In this document: one piece after another, positions 62,427 through 64,000 of the stretch | How the letters are laid out: each line of letters starts with the position of its first letter | Numbering within the stretch: the stretch's first letter is position 1 | Assembly: GCA_003864495.1 (NCBI GenBank) | Contig: ML133475.1 | Span: 693,435-757,434, forward strand | Length of the DNA stretch: 64,000 nucleotides | Direction: 5' to 3' | Origin: Nemopilema nomurai | Lineage: Eukaryota; Cnidaria; Scyphozoa; Rhizostomeae; Rhizostomatidae | The notes under the pieces: generated by a model | Seen by the model: the letters and a program-made list of their open reading frames with translations, nothing else | Databases searched by the model: none | Told to the model about the DNA's origin: nothing | Made by a program: the position numbers and the translations under genes

Positions 62427-64000
62427 GGGCTAAACGATACAGCCTTCAAATATCAGCTACATATTTATAGTGCTATATATTTATAGCCATTATTGTTGAT
62501 AGAGCCATGATGGTGCAATATTTATGCTGTTGTTGCTGCTACTAGTGCAATTGCTCTCACCATCATTACATCACCACCAAAAATATATAGAAATGGTGCA
62601 AGAGTTGCTAAGAAAGTATGACCTTTAAGCTCCAAACCTTTTCGTTTGATATTGCCAATGTCTATACTTATTTAATGCCAAAAGAATCTCCCTTCGTTTT
62701 CAATTCAAGCATTCTTCGGGATAAACACCGAAGCTTCTTTTCGATTACGCCCGAGTCAATGCTTGTGAATATATAATTAAAGAGAGTAGAGAGTCCTATT
62801 ATTTTATACTTTATTTGCTTGTTATGTAATCCTTTACTGGTTCTGAGAATCAACATCCGCTTAAAATCTAAATGTTAGTTTCCGCCATACCACCTCCTCC
62901 AGGGTCGCAATTTTTCGAGGATGGTTAGGTGAAGAATTTATCTTTGCAGCAACTTCTCCGTTTCCTCTTTCACCCTTACCAAGGGCGTTCAAGGTATTTT
63001 GCAAAAGGCAGAGTCTAGCTAGTATATGTGTAACTCAAATGACATGGTGTTTTTGTGCAAGACGCATTATGTATTGTTTTCAATCATTAAGTGTCAAAGC
63101 TGTTTAGGCTTTGTTAGATGAAGACATTGTTCTAAATCCCAGAAAAAAGCTTAAGCTATTTATTGCATATATTTTCCAAATCAGAAATGAACAGCATATC
63201 TAGTGGCCCCGAATAGCTTTTTTTAAAGTTGGATTGGGTTTTTTAGGGACTTTGAGAACGTGAATCAGCAAATTTTATAGAGTGATTTCATGAAGGAAGG
63301 CTTGCTCCGTTTTTTGGGGGAGGGGGGTGGGGGGGGGGTGGCACATGAAGAATTATTGATATAGATGTATGTGGCCTCTTTGGGTTTCTCTAAATTGGCA
63401 TTATTTTTCAGGTTGAACTGATTTATGAGCACTTTTGATAATAAGACATATTAGTCGATCAACTTCACTGACCACCTAACTGCCAGAAAGGAAATTTGTC
63501 CATATTACCACCGTGTTTTAGATTCCGAACACAAATTAGGTTGAAATAAACGTGAATTTCAAAAATTTGCGCCGTGAATTGGAGGTGGGCACTATTTGAC
63601 CAATCAAGACAACATCCTAAAGCATAAGAGAATCTTTTACAGATTACAAAAAATTACAGAATCTTTGTGAACAGCGAGTTCAAATAATTTGAAAGGGGAT
63701 AAGGTGAAGCTAATGAGTCTTTAGAAACTTCTGTTATGTTAGTTGATATAAATTAGCTTATTTGTAATTTTTATAACAAGCGAGAATTGTTATCCAACTT
63801 TAAATTAAGTATCAAGAAAGGGAGAAAAGGCCAACAGTGATGCTTGCATTGAGGGTCTCTCCGGTGAAAGAGAGGGCACCTCTTCCTTGCTGCTTTTGAC
63901 GTTTCTTTGTAACCTCGTTTTCAAGCTACGTGACGAATCTAGGCCCGGCCAACTGGCAGATCAGTTACTGTAATGTTTTATCGTCTAATGCGTTGAAAGG
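62427..64000. other. Region upstream of the repair gene
   Basis: Should contain its promoter and perhaps a non-coding first exon. A purine-rich G run (ggggggaggggggtggggggg near 63318-63341) could form a G-quadruplex. I see no gene. Confidence 0.45.

Overview
This window is nuclear DNA from an animal. It is AT-rich, and its genes are cut into many short exons joined at GT-AG introns of tens to a few thousand bases. It also carries short inverted-repeat transposons (MITEs), tRNA-derived SINEs and minisatellites. Tepsin, DRG2, a multidomain PI-phospholipase C and a MOXD1/DBH-type copper monooxygenase are metazoan genes. Their divergence from vertebrate proteins, and a TH2-type HAD phosphatase (best known from plants), suggest an invertebrate, perhaps a cnidarian. 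The lineage is an inference.

Layout. 735-2440 (+): the last five exons of DRG2, whose GTPase half lies before base 1. 2758-5016 (-): a two-exon HAD phosphatase like the HAD half of plant TH2, tail to tail with DRG2. 5211-15406 (+): tepsin (AP-4 accessory protein), 15 exons, head to head with the HAD gene over 194 bp. 17548-38996 (-): a PI-PLC of about 938 residues in 28 exons, with PH, PLC-type PH, EF-like, X, Y and C2 regions. One of its introns holds a 1.8-kb minisatellite. 42483-51486 (-): a secreted DOMON plus copper type II monooxygenase, with all copper-ligand motifs visible. 55009-62378 (-): one five-exon gene encoding a protein of about 1528 residues that joins RWD, CCCH zinc finger, MJ1316 (DUF504), 2H phosphoesterase, P-loop kinase, a second 2H phosphoesterase, a HAD phosphatase and a polymerase-beta-type nucleotidyltransferase. 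The spaces between genes hold MITEs and otherwise unremarkable DNA.

The 55-62.4 kb gene is the most interesting item. It looks like an all-in-one RNA end-repair protein: a LENG9-like N-terminal half spliced to a kinase/cyclic-phosphodiesterase/phosphatase/nucleotidyltransferase C-terminal half. I derived the exon chains by hand from splice sites. For tepsin, the PLC and the repair gene, every junction keeps frame and the summed CDS is a multiple of three. I could run no database search, so family assignments rest on motifs and recall.
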